Notes under the pieces: model-generated
Database searches by the model: none
What the model was told of the DNA's origin: nothing
What the model saw: the letters and a program-made list of their open reading frames with translations, nothing else
Source of the DNA: Pseudomonas iranensis
Lineage (GTDB): Bacteria > Pseudomonadota > Gammaproteobacteria > Pseudomonadales > Pseudomonadaceae
Direction of reading: 5' to 3'
Assembly: GCF_014268585.2 (NCBI RefSeq)
Contig: NZ_CP077092.1
Coordinates: 3,162,001 to 3,226,000 of the forward strand
DNA: 64,000 nt
In this document: positions 16,919 through 25,796 of the stretch, one piece after another
Layout: every line of letters starts with the position of its first letter
How positions within the stretch are numbered: the stretch's first letter is position 1
Position numbers and translations under genes: made by a program

Positions 16919-17548
16919 ATGAACACGCGTTTTCTCGCGCTGGGCCTGGGTTTGTTGATTGCCACCGGGGCGAACGGCGAAGGCATGGAAGAACGCTTGC
17001 GCACGCAGTTGCGCAGCACCACCCAGCAATTGCAGGCCCTGCAAAGCCAACAGGCCCAGGCCAGCGCCGCGCAACTGGCGGCGCAGAACGAAGCCAGGGC
17101 AGCGCAAGCGCAGATCAAGCAGCTGACCGCCGAACTGGCCAAAGCCAAAGGCCTCGCCGAGCAACTGGCCGGGCAACACCAGAGCCTGCACAGCCAGGCG
17201 CAGGCGCAAGTCGCGGCCAGTGCCGAGCAGACTGGCAAGTTCAAGAAAGCCTACGACGAGTTGCTCGTCCTCGCTCGTGGCAAAGAAGCCGAACGCACGA
17301 AGCTGCAAGCGCAGCTGGCGGAACGTGACACACAAGTGCAGCAATGTTCAGCCAAGAATCAGCAAATGTACGACGTCGCCAAACAGATCCTCACGGCCTA
17401 CGAAAACATCGACGTCGCCGAAGTGATGAAGATCCGCCAGCCCTTCGCCGGCAGCGCCCGGGTCAAGTTCGATGAGCTGGCCCAAGGCTTTGGCGACGAG
17501 CTGTACAAAACCCAATTCGACGCGCCGCAAGCCGCGATCGCTCACTGA
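16919..17548 (+). CDS. Exported coiled-coil protein of the pdt operon
   Basis: 209 residues: a short signal peptide (MNTRFLALGLGLLIATGANG), then a long Gln/Ala-rich coiled coil (about residues 20-150, STTQQLQALQSQQAQASAAQ) and a compact C-terminal region with one cysteine. I recognise no named family. Its place between the porin and the YbjN-like gene fits PA0697-like hypothetical proteins. A periplasmic scaffold or chaperone role is a guess. ATG at 16919 has GGGAG upstream. Confidence 0.7.
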   Translation: MNTRFLALGLGLLIATGANGEGMEERLRTQLRSTTQQLQALQSQQAQASAAQLAAQNEARAAQAQIKQLTAELAKAKGLAEQLAGQHQSLHSQAQAQVAASAEQTGKFKKAYDELLVLARGKEAERTKLQAQLAERDTQVQQCSAKNQQMYDVAKQILTAYENIDVAEVMKIRQPFAGSARVKFDELAQGFGDELYKTQFDAPQAAIAH

Positions 17549-17565
17549 TAGCAAGGAAGAAAGCC

Positions 17566-18036
17566 ATGACTCAATTGATCACCCAGGTTTCCCCGCAGTC
17601 GCTGACCGACGTCCTGCAAGCCGCCGGTTACCGCGTCAACCAGAGCGAACAGAACGGCATCGTCCAGTTGCTCAGCGCCAGTCAGGGCATCGGCTACGCC
17701 GTGCGTTTCGGCAATCCGGCGCTGGAGCAGGGCAGCTTTGTTGATTTCACCTTCAGCTGTGCGCTGCGCGTGCAAGGTGATTTGCCCCAGGGCGTCGCCG
17801 AGCAGTGGAACGCGACACGGCGTTTTGCGCGGTTGTCGTTGCAGGGCGAGTTCCTGCTGATGGAAATGGACGTGGTTGTGGCCGCTGGGGTGAGCAATGA
17901 GCATCTGCGCGGCAACCTGGAACTTTGGGATCGCCTGTTGCAGGAATTCATCGTTTACCTGCGCGACTTCAGTCAGGCCACTGGTGTGCAAACGGCCAAA
18001 TCAGCTATCGCCGAACAAGAGGAAGTCGCGCTGTGA
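17566..18036 (+). CDS. YbjN-like / secretion-chaperone-fold protein
   Basis: 156 residues, no signal peptide. The sequence (SLTDVLQAAGYRVNQSEQNG ... GYAVRFGNPA ... DRLLQEFIVYLRDF) resembles the YbjN domain, whose fold is that of type III secretion chaperones. AAGGAAG precedes the ATG. Its stop overlaps the GTG start of the isomerase gene by 3 bases (GTGA), so the two are translationally coupled. A cytoplasmic chaperone for an operon product is plausible but unproven. Confidence 0.65.
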   Translation: MTQLITQVSPQSLTDVLQAAGYRVNQSEQNGIVQLLSASQGIGYAVRFGNPALEQGSFVDFTFSCALRVQGDLPQGVAEQWNATRRFARLSLQGEFLLMEMDVVVAAGVSNEHLRGNLELWDRLLQEFIVYLRDFSQATGVQTAKSAIAEQEEVAL

Positions 18037-18980
18037 AAAAGCCTGCCATGGTGATCGGCGCCGGAGCAGTGGCGCTGTTGGTGGTGGCCGTGGCGCTGGT
18101 GCTGCGACCGGGCAGTGATCCGGTCGCCGCTCAGCAGCCCTCGCCGGTGATGGCGGTTGCAGCCGGGCCAGCAGTGGCGCGGTTGGGCAATCAGCAGGTT
18201 TCGCCAGAGGAATTGCAGGCGCTGCTGGCCACCGTCCCGGCGCAAACCCGCGAACAGCTGCGCGGCAACCGTGAGGCGCTGGAACGCTGGATTCGTGCGC
18301 GGCTGGCGGAAAAAGCCGTGCTGGAACAGGCTGATGCGCAGGGTTGGGCGCAGCGTCCGGACGTCGCCCGGCAGACCCGTGCTGCGACTGAGCAGATCGT
18401 GTTCCGTGATTATTTGCGCTCGGTGAGTCAGGTGCCGGCGGAGTATCCGAGCGCGGTTGAGTTGCAGCAGGCGTATGACGCGGGCAAGGCCAATTGGCAG
18501 ACGCCGGCGCTGTATCGGGTCAGTCAGATTTTCCTTGCTGTCAGTGATTCCGTTTCGTTGGAAACCGTGCGCAAACAAGCCGCTGAATTGAGCAAGAAGG
18601 CGCAGTCAGCACCGGCTGATTTTGCGGCGCTCGCTACGCAATATTCGCAGGATCGCGTCACGGCAGAGCGGGGCGGTGATACCGGCCTGCAACCGTTGCA
18701 ACAGCTGGTGCCGGAAGTGCGTGGCGCTGTGGCACGGCTCAAGGTGGGCGCCGTGTCTGATCCGGTGCAAAGCGCTGCCGGTTTCCACGTGATCAAACTC
18801 ACCGAACAACAACCGGCCCGCACCGCGACGCTGGAGGAACTGCGCGACCAACTGACCCAGGCCCTGCGCGCACAACGCCAGGAACAGATCGCCCAGGCTT
18901 ATCTGGACGGCATGCTCAACACCGCCACCCTCAGCATCGACGGCGCAGAACTGAACAAAATCCTCGAGGAAAAATACTGA
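18033..18980 (+). CDS. PpiC/parvulin-type peptidyl-prolyl isomerase, membrane anchored
   Basis: 315 residues from GTG at 18033, which overlaps the previous stop (GTGA). A longer frame from 17925 exists but would lie inside the previous gene. One N-terminal membrane segment (about 6-26), a SurA-like N-terminal helical domain (GNQQVSPEELQALLATVPAQ ...) and a parvulin domain (about 175-275, YRVSQIFLAV ... GGDTGLQPL ... VQSAAGFHVIKLTE). It faces the periplasm, where it would assist folding of outer-membrane or exported clients of the pdt operon. The counterpart is PA0699. REP elements follow. Confidence 0.87.
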   Translation: MKKPAMVIGAGAVALLVVAVALVLRPGSDPVAAQQPSPVMAVAAGPAVARLGNQQVSPEELQALLATVPAQTREQLRGNREALERWIRARLAEKAVLEQADAQGWAQRPDVARQTRAATEQIVFRDYLRSVSQVPAEYPSAVELQQAYDAGKANWQTPALYRVSQIFLAVSDSVSLETVRKQAAELSKKAQSAPADFAALATQYSQDRVTAERGGDTGLQPLQQLVPEVRGAVARLKVGAVSDPVQSAAGFHVIKLTEQQPARTATLEELRDQLTQALRAQRQEQIAQAYLDGMLNTATLSIDGAELNKILEEKY

Positions 18981-19005
18981 CGTCAGCCAGAACACCATTC
19001 ACCCC

Positions 19006-19095
19006 TGTGGGAGCGAGCCTGCTCGCGAATGCGGTGGGTCAGTCAGCGAAGATGTTGAATGTGCCAACGTTTTCGCGAGCAGGCTCGCTCCCACA
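19006..19095. repeat. REP inverted pair
   Basis: REP doublet between the isomerase and the LysR-like gene; both halves keep the full gcgagcaggctcgctccca palindrome. Confidence 0.9.
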
Positions 19096-19147
19096 ATGAG
19101 ATCCGGTGTATTCAGAGCAACCACATTAGATCGACAGGGAGTCATCA

Positions 19148-20128
19148 ATGTCATTCACCGAACCCGCAGGACCCGACGCCGCCAGGGTTTACCTTTCGCC
19201 GCGAGACAACTCCGAACCCTGGCTCAACCAGGCCGCGACCATCGACAACGAAGTCGCCCAATACTTCCTCGTCAGCGCCCGCTGCGGCTGCTTCATGCAA
19301 GCCGCGCGCAGCCTGAATGTGCGCTCGACGCTGCTGCGCAAACAACTCGCGCAACTCGAACAGCAACTGCAACACAGCCTGTTCAGCTTCCAGAGCAGCG
19401 CCCTAACGCTCACCCGCGAAGGCCAACAGTTGCAGGCCCGACTCAGCACCCTGGCCCACCAACGCAAACTCCCGGTCATCGAACAACCGCTGATCCGCCT
19501 CGCCATCGCCGAATCCATCCTCCACGACATCCTCGGCCGCGACCTCATCGCACTGCTGCGCCGCAACGCCAGCCTGCGCCTGGAAATCATTGCCCTGGAC
19601 AGCGAACTGGCGTTGCGTGCGGTCAGCGCCGACATTGTCCTCTGGCTCGCTCCTGGCGATGCTCCAAACCTTGTTCCCACCTTCGCTACCAGCGAACCGC
19701 AACACCTCGCGCGAATTGAATATCTGCCGCACATTGCCAAGCGCTATTCGAGGGTGACAGCGCGACCGGAAACGCCGGAAGATCTGGCGGACTTCATGCT
19801 GGTGCACTGGCAGTGTGATCGACAGGTTGAGAGCTTTCGCCCGTGGAATGGGTTGGTCGAGCAGCGCTTGGCTGGCGTAGTGCAGATGCAATCTTATGAA
19901 TTGATGCTGGAGATGATCCGCTGTGGCGCGTGCATTGGATTGTTGCCGGCATACATGAGCCGCTTTGACCGAGGCCTCATCGCATTACCCGGATTATTCG
20001 CCGAACCGATGCAGCTACGCGCCTGGCTGGCGATCAATGCCGATTCACAAAACGCACCCGAAATCCAAAGCCTCACCGACCTCATCCAGCAAACCTTCAA
20101 CGAACGCCACGAATGGTTCCAGCCCTAA
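19148..20128 (+). CDS. LysR-like transcriptional regulator of the pdt block
   Basis: 326 residues. A 30-40 residue leader precedes a LysR-type winged helix (VAQYFLVSARCGCFMQAARS ... STLLRKQLAQLEQQL), followed by a LysR substrate-binding domain (about 115-320). The N-terminus is longer than usual for LysR proteins. It closes the block in the same place as PA0701 in P. aeruginosa, so control of the operon upstream is likely. A decayed copy of its last 67 codons is found at 21600-21804. Confidence 0.8.
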   Translation: MSFTEPAGPDAARVYLSPRDNSEPWLNQAATIDNEVAQYFLVSARCGCFMQAARSLNVRSTLLRKQLAQLEQQLQHSLFSFQSSALTLTREGQQLQARLSTLAHQRKLPVIEQPLIRLAIAESILHDILGRDLIALLRRNASLRLEIIALDSELALRAVSADIVLWLAPGDAPNLVPTFATSEPQHLARIEYLPHIAKRYSRVTARPETPEDLADFMLVHWQCDRQVESFRPWNGLVEQRLAGVVQMQSYELMLEMIRCGACIGLLPAYMSRFDRGLIALPGLFAEPMQLRAWLAINADSQNAPEIQSLTDLIQQTFNERHEWFQP

Positions 20129-20138
20129 CCCGATCCCC

Positions 20139-20762
20139 TTGTGGAGTGAGCCTGCTCGCGATCACGCCAGCCCGGACCCCACACCCGCAACTGAACAAAC
20201 CTTATCGAAGTGGGAGCGAGCTGCTCGCGAATGCATTCGCCAGTCGAAGCTACAGTGACTGACAAACCGCCTTCGCGAGCAAGCTCGCTCCCGAAAATCC
20301 AGCGGTGTAACCGCAGCCGAGTGAGCGACACAAATCTCCTGTGGGAGCGAGCCTGCTCGCGAATGCAATCCGCCAGTCGAAGCTACAGTGACTGACAAAC
20401 CGTCTTCGCGAGCAAGCTCGCTCCCACAAATTCGGCGGTGTAACCGCAGCCGAGTGAGCGACACAAATCCCTGTGGGAGCCTGCTCGCGATGCATACGCC
20501 AGTCAAAGCTACAGTGACTGACAAACCGCATTCGCGAGCAAGCTCGCTCCCACAAATTCAGCGATGTAACCGCAGCCGAGTGAGCGACAAAAATCCCTGT
20601 GGGAGCCTGCTCGCGAATGCAATCCGCCAGTCGAAGCTACAGTGACTGACCCACCGCATTCGTGATCAAGCTCCCACAAATCCGGCGGTGTAACCGCAGC
20701 CGAGTGAGCGACACAAATCCCCTGTGGGAGCGGGCTTGCCCGCGAAGGCGTCGGCACTGCCA
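20139..20762. repeat. Tandem array of REP doublets (about four units of 122-128 bp)
   Basis: Each unit has an outward REP (cctgctcgcga), the spacer ccagtcgaagctacagtgac, an inverted REP (ttcgcgagcaagctcgct) and a conserved tail (gtaaccgcagccgagtgag). The tail recurs at about 20306, 20435, 20563 and 20685, a period of 122-128 bases. A further unit is found at 25200-25330. This is array-type REP amplification, not CRISPR: there are no unique spacers. Confidence 0.88.
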
Positions 20763-20793
20763 GCGCCTTATTCAGAGCCTGTCGCAAGACCCG

Positions 20794-21153
20794 CTACTGT
20801 GGCAACTCCAGATTATCCAGCACCCGATTCACCGCCAATTCCCCGAGCATGATCAGCTGTGCAATCCCCATCAACGTACGGCGCTGCGACGGTTTCACCA
20901 GCCCGGCAAATTCCTGGGCGATGGTTTTGGCCGACGCAAGCGTTTCACAGGCGTTGGCCAGCAGGTCTTCGTTTTTTGTGTCAGCGGTGACGGCGTACAT
21001 GGCGCGGGGGCTGAACGGCGGTGGGGTCGAGCCGGGTGGGCAGAGGTAGTGGTCGAGTGCGCGGTCGGCGGCTTGGTGGAGTTTTTTTGAATCGAGGGAT
21101 TCGTAGGGGGAGGTGGGGTCGGTTTCGGGTGGGTTGGGAGTGGGTTTGATCAT
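20794..21153 (-). CDS. DUF6124-like small protein, copy A
   Basis: 119 residues: MIKPTPNPPETDPTSPYESL, a proline-rich N-terminus, then a helical body (KKLHQAADRALDHYL ... LANACETLASAKTIAQEF ... MLGELAVNRVLDNLELP). Such proteins are common and multicopy in the P. fluorescens group; their function is unknown. The start at 21153 follows GAGG. Nearly identical to copy B at 25401-25760. Both are preceded by a structured, C4-like RNA leader and followed by the same REP sequence, so gene, leader and REP form one duplicated module. Confidence 0.72.
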   Translation of the reverse strand: MIKPTPNPPETDPTSPYESLDSKKLHQAADRALDHYLCPPGSTPPPFSPRAMYAVTADTKNEDLLANACETLASAKTIAQEFAGLVKPSQRRTLMGIAQLIMLGELAVNRVLDNLELPQ

Positions 21154-21189
21154 GGTGAAGCCTCTAGAGTGGTGAAGCTGCCACCGTTC

Positions 21190-21332
21190 GCTGCTAACGA
21201 AGGAGGTGGCGGCTGTACGCGGGTTAGCAGACCAGGACTCTAGAACCCGGCGCACCGAAGTGCCCCACGCAAAGCCGCCATAACGGCGACGGACTTTGTG
21301 CGTCTAGAGTTAAGCCGGGCTGCTAAACCCGA
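21190..21332 (-). ncRNA. C4/CI-type antisense RNA-like leader, copy A
   Basis: Read on the minus strand, this leader to DUF6124 copy A contains seqA (21330-21320, GGGTTTAGCAG), a hairpin with UUCG loop (21263-21252, GCAC-TTCG-GTGC), seqB (21230-21221, CTGCTAACCC) and seqC (21198-21191, GTTAGCAG). seqB is complementary to both seqA and seqC, the arrangement of the phage P4 CI / P1 C4 immunity RNAs, in which a processed RNA blocks expression of its own leader. An extra TCTAGAG/CTCTAGA pair reinforces the seqA-seqB stem. Copy B has the same pairings with different sequences, which supports real RNA structure. The family assignment is by this logic and the UUCG hairpin, not by a covariance search. 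Confidence 0.6.
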
Positions 21333-21460
21333 TCACTGAACATTCAGCGACCGGACCACAATAGAACCCGCCCCCAAGGCGCACAAGCCGGCGGATTCTG
21401 GCGTAGCTGTAGGCAATGGCGCAAGAATTTGTAGCCCTGAGACCGTGTCAGCAGGTGTTT

Positions 21461-21480
21461 TTTAAACGCCTGAGTTTAAA
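21461..21480. promoter_or_regulatory. Palindrome TTTAAAC-N6-GTTTAAA before leader A
   Basis: A 7+7 inverted repeat with 6-base centre lies just upstream of the C4-like leader. The same element, with other flanking bases, is present before copy B (26102-26123), so it is likely an operator or part of the promoter. Confidence 0.45.
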
Positions 21481-21599
21481 GTTCGTAAGACTAGGTGATT
21501 GTCGGAGCGCAACCCGGTCTTCATCATGGAATTCCGCACTTTATAGAAGTGCGGCGAACGTGGTTGGGACTGATAAATAAATGCGTCCCCTTTTTTCTA

Positions 21600-21804
21600 C
21601 AGCGCTTGCATCGGATTGCTGCCGCCATACAGGAGCCGCTTCGACCAAGTCCCTATCGCATTGCCCGGATGATTTGCCGAACCGCTGCAACTGCATGCAT
21701 GGCTCGCCGTGAACGCAGACTCGCAGAACACGCCCGAAGTCCAAACCCTCATCGACTAAATCCAACAAACCTTCAAAGAACGCCACGAGTGGTTCGAGCC
21801 CTGA
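21600..21804 (+). pseudogene. Decayed copy of the 3' end of the LysR-like gene
   Basis: About 67 codons align with codons 259-326 of the gene at 19148-20128 (CIGLLP, RFD, IALPG, FAEP, LQL, AWLA, NADSQN, QQTF, ERHEWF), ending at the equivalent stop. Two in-frame stops (TGA after IALPG and TAA after TLID) show that it is dead. It marks an old duplication of the LysR-REP-DUF6124 region. Confidence 0.85.
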
Positions 21805-22108
21805 AACGACAGTACTCATCGTCTGGCTCGAAATATTTCATATCTTAGACACCTCCCCTAAGGGAGGCGCTAGATTTGGTCTTGGACTTTAAAACCAATG
21901 GCAGGGATTGCGTGATTAATACCCGCTAGTCAAAGTCTGATACAGGTACCCAAGCCCGATCCGGATGAGGGCGTTTGACGCACGTTCCTTTCCCGAGGCG
22001 GTATGCGTCGTTTAAGCGAAATAAGCCCGAGTGAACCATTCATGTAATTTATAGTTTTCTAAATGAAGTCTTGAATCAAGATTTGAACTAGCTGCGATGC
22101 TGTGTTGG
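21805..22108. other. Intergenic, no gene seen
   Basis: About 300 bases, more AT-rich than the core, between the LysR remnant and the stop of the large Ig-like gene. No convincing gene, RNA or terminator was found. Confidence 0.5.
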
Positions 22109-25054
22109 CTATCTGTACATTCGGACGTTATCTATGTAGAAACTTGAGAATGAACCTGGGTAGCTTCCGGATATTTCTATACGATCAATTCCCTGGGCAT
22201 CTGTGAAATCATGGGTATCTGTTATGGGGCCGAGATGGTAGCTTAAAGGAATATTTTTTATCAAAGATGTACCACGATAAACCAGTATCGTGCCTGGTGC
22301 TCTAAATGTATTTGAATGCATGGTGAAGGTTACTTTTTTAAACGCTTCCTTGAAGTTCATCCTGCATAACTGAGGCGCTAAGCCAACATTTCCGGAATGA
22401 AGGACTTTATTTCCTGGGTAAACAGTGGGATGTGATGCTATGGAAAGAGTTCCTGAGAGGAATATTAGCGGGGTTTCTGAAACAGGCCCGTCAGGCAAGT
22501 TATCAAAATTCTCCTCAAGATAATCTACAATCGACAATGTTCGTGAGGTCGACAAATAATCATCTTCATATAGCGCTACGGCATTAAAACTGTGCCTCCC
22601 CAATTTCAAACCCAAAACGGGCAACATCCACTTTCCTGTCATTCCATCCGCCGCTGCCTCGCCTTTCGATTCGGAGCTAGTCCCATCCGCATCAAAAATC
22701 TGTACTTTCTGACCTTTACTTGCCTCGCCCTTGAGCGTCACCCTTGTACTTGCAGTTGTTTTACCTTCAGGAATTTCGACCCCTCTATCGTCCAACACAT
22801 TATCGAGCGTGGGTGTAATCAATGCGGTCACCGTAAGCTCTCGTGGTGCCGAACTCTGCCCCGTGCCGTACTTCGCCTTGGCCACGAAGCTGTGCTTATC
22901 TCTAATCAAGCCTGTGACGAATAGTGTCCACTTGCCCGAGACACCATCTGCTACGACCTCCTCTACAAGTTGTTTATTGTTGTAGATATCAACCTTCTGG
23001 CCGTTCGTGGCGCTACCGATCAGTGTCACGGAAGTATGTACGGTGATGCCGCCGTTGATGATCTCTCGATTTTTAATGTCTTTCACAGATTCAATCCTTG
23101 GCGCCACATCCTCCACCGCACTCACCGTATAAGTGCGCACCATAAACCGCTTCGCCAACGCCAGATCTTCGCTTTTCCCAAACGCGATAAACATCTCGAT
23201 CGTGAGGCTGCTGCCATCCAATAACCCCATCAAATCCTCATAAGGCGCTACCGCCTCAAAGAACCCATCCTTGACCCACTGCGCATTAACGAACGCAAAT
23301 GGCGCTGCCCAGATGTATTTTTCATAGAGAGTGCCATCGGCATTAGTGCCTTTGAAAAACAGCCAGACAAATTGGTCCTCGGCAATAAGCGGGAAGCCCG
23401 GGCACCACATTTTGCCTTCGGGTGTGAGCTTGGCTAGGTTGAGTTCAGGGCCTGTGCCGTCGGCGTCGGCCTCTTTCAGCCGTGGGGAGGTGAGGGCTGA
23501 TTGCGGAGGGTCTTGTACGGTGAGTGTCAGTATTTCGGAGGGGAGCTCTTCTCCATCGCGAGTGATGATGTAGCTGACGGTCACGGTGTCGCCCAGGCAG
23601 AACGCCATCAGTCCAGGCGGTACATTGATGTTGAGGCCGATTTCGCTGATTGGTTTTGGTTTGGTGATGATCGAGCCTTCAGCGTGTGTACCCGGTTTCG
23701 CGGTCCAGCAGATGCTGAGCAGGTCGGTGGGAAGCGTGTTGCCCTGTGGCACGACGACGGTGAGTTTGGTGAGGGCGGCCATCGGGTCCAGCGTCGCGCC
23801 GCCGGCTTGCAGAACGCTCGGTGGTTTCAGCTCGAAGTAAGTGCCGACGACTTGCGCTTTCGAGGTTTGAGATCGGCCAACAGGTACGCTGTTTCTTTTT
23901 ACTTCATAGGTCACCGTAACGCTGCTGCCCAAGATGACTTTGTGATTGGGTACTTTAAGAATGCAGGTTTTCTTGGGCTCGAAATCGCCTTTTTCCACGG
24001 TGCCATTCAGTGGTTCGACAACATCGGGGTAGCCGGTACGTGTCGCGGTGTAGATGCCTTCGATTTCATCGCCCACTTCAATGCGGGCATCTGCGGTCAG
24101 GATCGCAACGGTCAAATCATTTTTGGCGAGCTTCTTCAGATCGATGATTTCCGGTTCATCCGTTGTATCGCCTTCAATCTCCCGCAGAATTGCTTTGAGA
24201 AACAGCAGGCCATCCAGATCTTCGACCACCGTCTGTGGAGGAGACCGCGGAGCGTCTGGGTCTGGGAAGTTGAGAAGCTGGTCGTGGACGGTGAACAAGA
24301 AGTCCAGTTCGTTATTTTCGCGTTTGGCTTTCATTAGAAAAGCCTTGTCCACGGTGAATTCAACAGTGCTTGGCGTTTCAGACCCGTGACTGGGTGGTGC
24401 GGGGGCATTATTCGAATCAGGACTTACCATAAAGTCCATCATCTCGCCGTTGCAGATCAGACTGATCACGTCATATGCCCGGCAGTAAGGATATTGGAAT
24501 CTAATCTGCGCGCTGACGAAGTCAGGGCCTACACCGTTTTTGATGCTGTCGGGTAGCAGCAATTTAAGCTCGGAGTGTCCGCCCGGTACCGTATATCGAT
24601 CCTTCAGCCCCGGCCGGATCAGATTGTAGATAAAGGTGAGGGGTTGCGATTCACCGATATTGTCGCTACCACGTCTAATGATGTAATAGAGGCGAGTGAC
24701 CACGCCGTAGTAGAACTGACCCTCCGAAATAAACAACGCGACTGCGGCGTTCACGTCTTTTATCGTCGTAGTGTCCAGGAGTATTGGCGCTTTGGCTGAG
24801 GGGGGAAGGTTGGTATTCCAGTTGCCCTTGCCGGGTAGAGCTTCATAAATTGCCCAGAGCTCTACTTCATCTCCCTCATCAACCGAGCCAGCGAAAAATG
24901 GATCTAGCGTGACCTCAGCCATTCTGAAAATAGCACCCGGATAAGGAACCAGTGCATGTAACGGCACGCCGATGTCTGCGCCTTGGATCGGCTTGGTCTG
25001 GTGCTTGATTTTTGGTGGAAACAATTGAGAAGTCCCAATCTTGGAAGCTTTCAT
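22109..25054 (-). CDS. Large protein with repeated Ig-like beta domains, function unknown
   Basis: 981 residues, no signal peptide or membrane segment. The body is a string of all-beta units. The clearest are two Ig-like repeats near residues 690-860 (VTLIGSATNGQKVDIYNNKQ ... GKWTLFVTGL and VTLKGEASKGQKVQIFDADG ... GKWMLPVLGL). The C-terminal 120 residues look like a jelly-roll (TFTMHSNTFRAPG ... FYIDNVRMYR). AGGA precedes the ATG at 25054. The 3' quarter is visibly more AT-rich than the neighbours, suggesting transfer. It lies alone between two DUF6124/C4-like modules. It could be a surface or released binding protein exported by a non-classical route, but no function can be assigned. Confidence 0.7.
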   Translation of the reverse strand: MKASKIGTSQLFPPKIKHQTKPIQGADIGVPLHALVPYPGAIFRMAEVTLDPFFAGSVDEGDEVELWAIYEALPGKGNWNTNLPPSAKAPILLDTTTIKDVNAAVALFISEGQFYYGVVTRLYYIIRRGSDNIGESQPLTFIYNLIRPGLKDRYTVPGGHSELKLLLPDSIKNGVGPDFVSAQIRFQYPYCRAYDVISLICNGEMMDFMVSPDSNNAPAPPSHGSETPSTVEFTVDKAFLMKAKRENNELDFLFTVHDQLLNFPDPDAPRSPPQTVVEDLDGLLFLKAILREIEGDTTDEPEIIDLKKLAKNDLTVAILTADARIEVGDEIEGIYTATRTGYPDVVEPLNGTVEKGDFEPKKTCILKVPNHKVILGSSVTVTYEVKRNSVPVGRSQTSKAQVVGTYFELKPPSVLQAGGATLDPMAALTKLTVVVPQGNTLPTDLLSICWTAKPGTHAEGSIITKPKPISEIGLNINVPPGLMAFCLGDTVTVSYIITRDGEELPSEILTLTVQDPPQSALTSPRLKEADADGTGPELNLAKLTPEGKMWCPGFPLIAEDQFVWLFFKGTNADGTLYEKYIWAAPFAFVNAQWVKDGFFEAVAPYEDLMGLLDGSSLTIEMFIAFGKSEDLALAKRFMVRTYTVSAVEDVAPRIESVKDIKNREIINGGITVHTSVTLIGSATNGQKVDIYNNKQLVEEVVADGVSGKWTLFVTGLIRDKHSFVAKAKYGTGQSSAPRELTVTALITPTLDNVLDDRGVEIPEGKTTASTRVTLKGEASKGQKVQIFDADGTSSESKGEAAADGMTGKWMLPVLGLKLGRHSFNAVALYEDDYLSTSRTLSIVDYLEENFDNLPDGPVSETPLIFLSGTLSIASHPTVYPGNKVLHSGNVGLAPQLCRMNFKEAFKKVTFTMHSNTFRAPGTILVYRGTSLIKNIPLSYHLGPITDTHDFTDAQGIDRIEISGSYPGSFSSFYIDNVRMYR

Positions 25055-25199
25055 GGCGCAAATTCCTGACGGTGGGAGACTCCACTATCAGAGCGCTAAT
25101 CTGGAAATCGCGCACCTGTCAGATCTGACAGGTGCGGGCGGTTTTCGGACGAATGGTGATCAAGCTAAGAGCGTGGACAGCCTTGTACACAGCGCCCTG

Positions 25200-25400
25200 C
25201 AGGAGCGAGCCTGCTCGCGAATGCATCCGCCAGTCGAAGCTACAGTGACTGACAAACCGCCTTCGCGAGCAAGCTCGCTCCCACAAATCCAGCGGTGTAA
25301 CCGCAGCCGAGTGAGCGACACAAATACCCTGTGGGAGCGGGCTTGCCCGCGAAGGCGTCGGCACTGCCGGTGCCTTATTCAGAGCCTGTCGCGAGACCCG
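25200..25400. repeat. REP doublet and tail duplicated from 20.6-20.8 kb
   Basis: Contains one array unit (ccagtcgaagctacagtgac ... gtaaccgcagccgagtgag) followed by the gcgggcttgcccgcgaagg REP variant and the shared run-in to DUF6124. It matches 20590-20793 almost base for base, and so forms the left border of the second module copy. Confidence 0.85.
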
Positions 25401-25760
25401 CTACTGCGGCAACTCCAGATTATCCAGCACCCGATTCACCGCCAGTTCGCCGAGCATGATCAACTGCGCAATCCCCATCAGCGTCCGCCGCTGCGATGGC
25501 TTTACCAGCCCGGCGAATTCCTGAGCGATGGTTTTGGCTGAGGCAAGGGTTTCGCAGGCATTGGCCAACAGGTCTTCGTTTTTGGTGTCGGCGGTGACGG
25601 CGTACATGGCGCGAGGGCTGAAGGGTGGTGGGGTTGAGCCGGGTGGGCAGAGGTAATGGTCAAGGGCGCGGTCGGCGGCTTGGTGGAATTTTTTTGAATC
25701 GAGGGATTCGTAGGGGGAGGTGGGGTCGGTTTCGGGTGGGTTGGGTGTTGGTTTGATCAT
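25401..25760 (-). CDS. DUF6124-like small protein, copy B
   Basis: 119 residues, differing from copy A at only one residue (KKFHQ for KKLHQ), while many third codon positions differ. The protein is therefore under purifying selection rather than a fresh duplication. Start ATG at 25760. Leader, palindrome and downstream REP are also duplicated. Function unknown. Confidence 0.72.
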   Translation of the reverse strand: MIKPTPNPPETDPTSPYESLDSKKFHQAADRALDHYLCPPGSTPPPFSPRAMYAVTADTKNEDLLANACETLASAKTIAQEFAGLVKPSQRRTLMGIAQLIMLGELAVNRVLDNLELPQ

Positions 25761-25796
25761 GGTGAGACTCCGTGGTTGATTTAGCCGCCACGGCTC

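Noticed and set aside
20139..20762. Regular repeats resembling a CRISPR array
   Set aside because: The intervening sequences are repeated too, the units are REP doublets, and no cas genes are present.
20125..20787. Several short frames containing repeated LWERACSRRRFVSHCSFDW-like text
   Set aside because: Translations of REP palindromes, not genes.
21540..21600. Sequence ataaatgcgtcccctttttt as a transposon end
   Set aside because: No transposase, no matching inverted end and no target duplication could be found nearby.
22109..25054. The Ig-like protein as the missing TpsA partner of PdtB
   Set aside because: No signal peptide, no TPS domain and no beta-helix-type repeats; it lies 10 kb away beyond a regulator and repeats.
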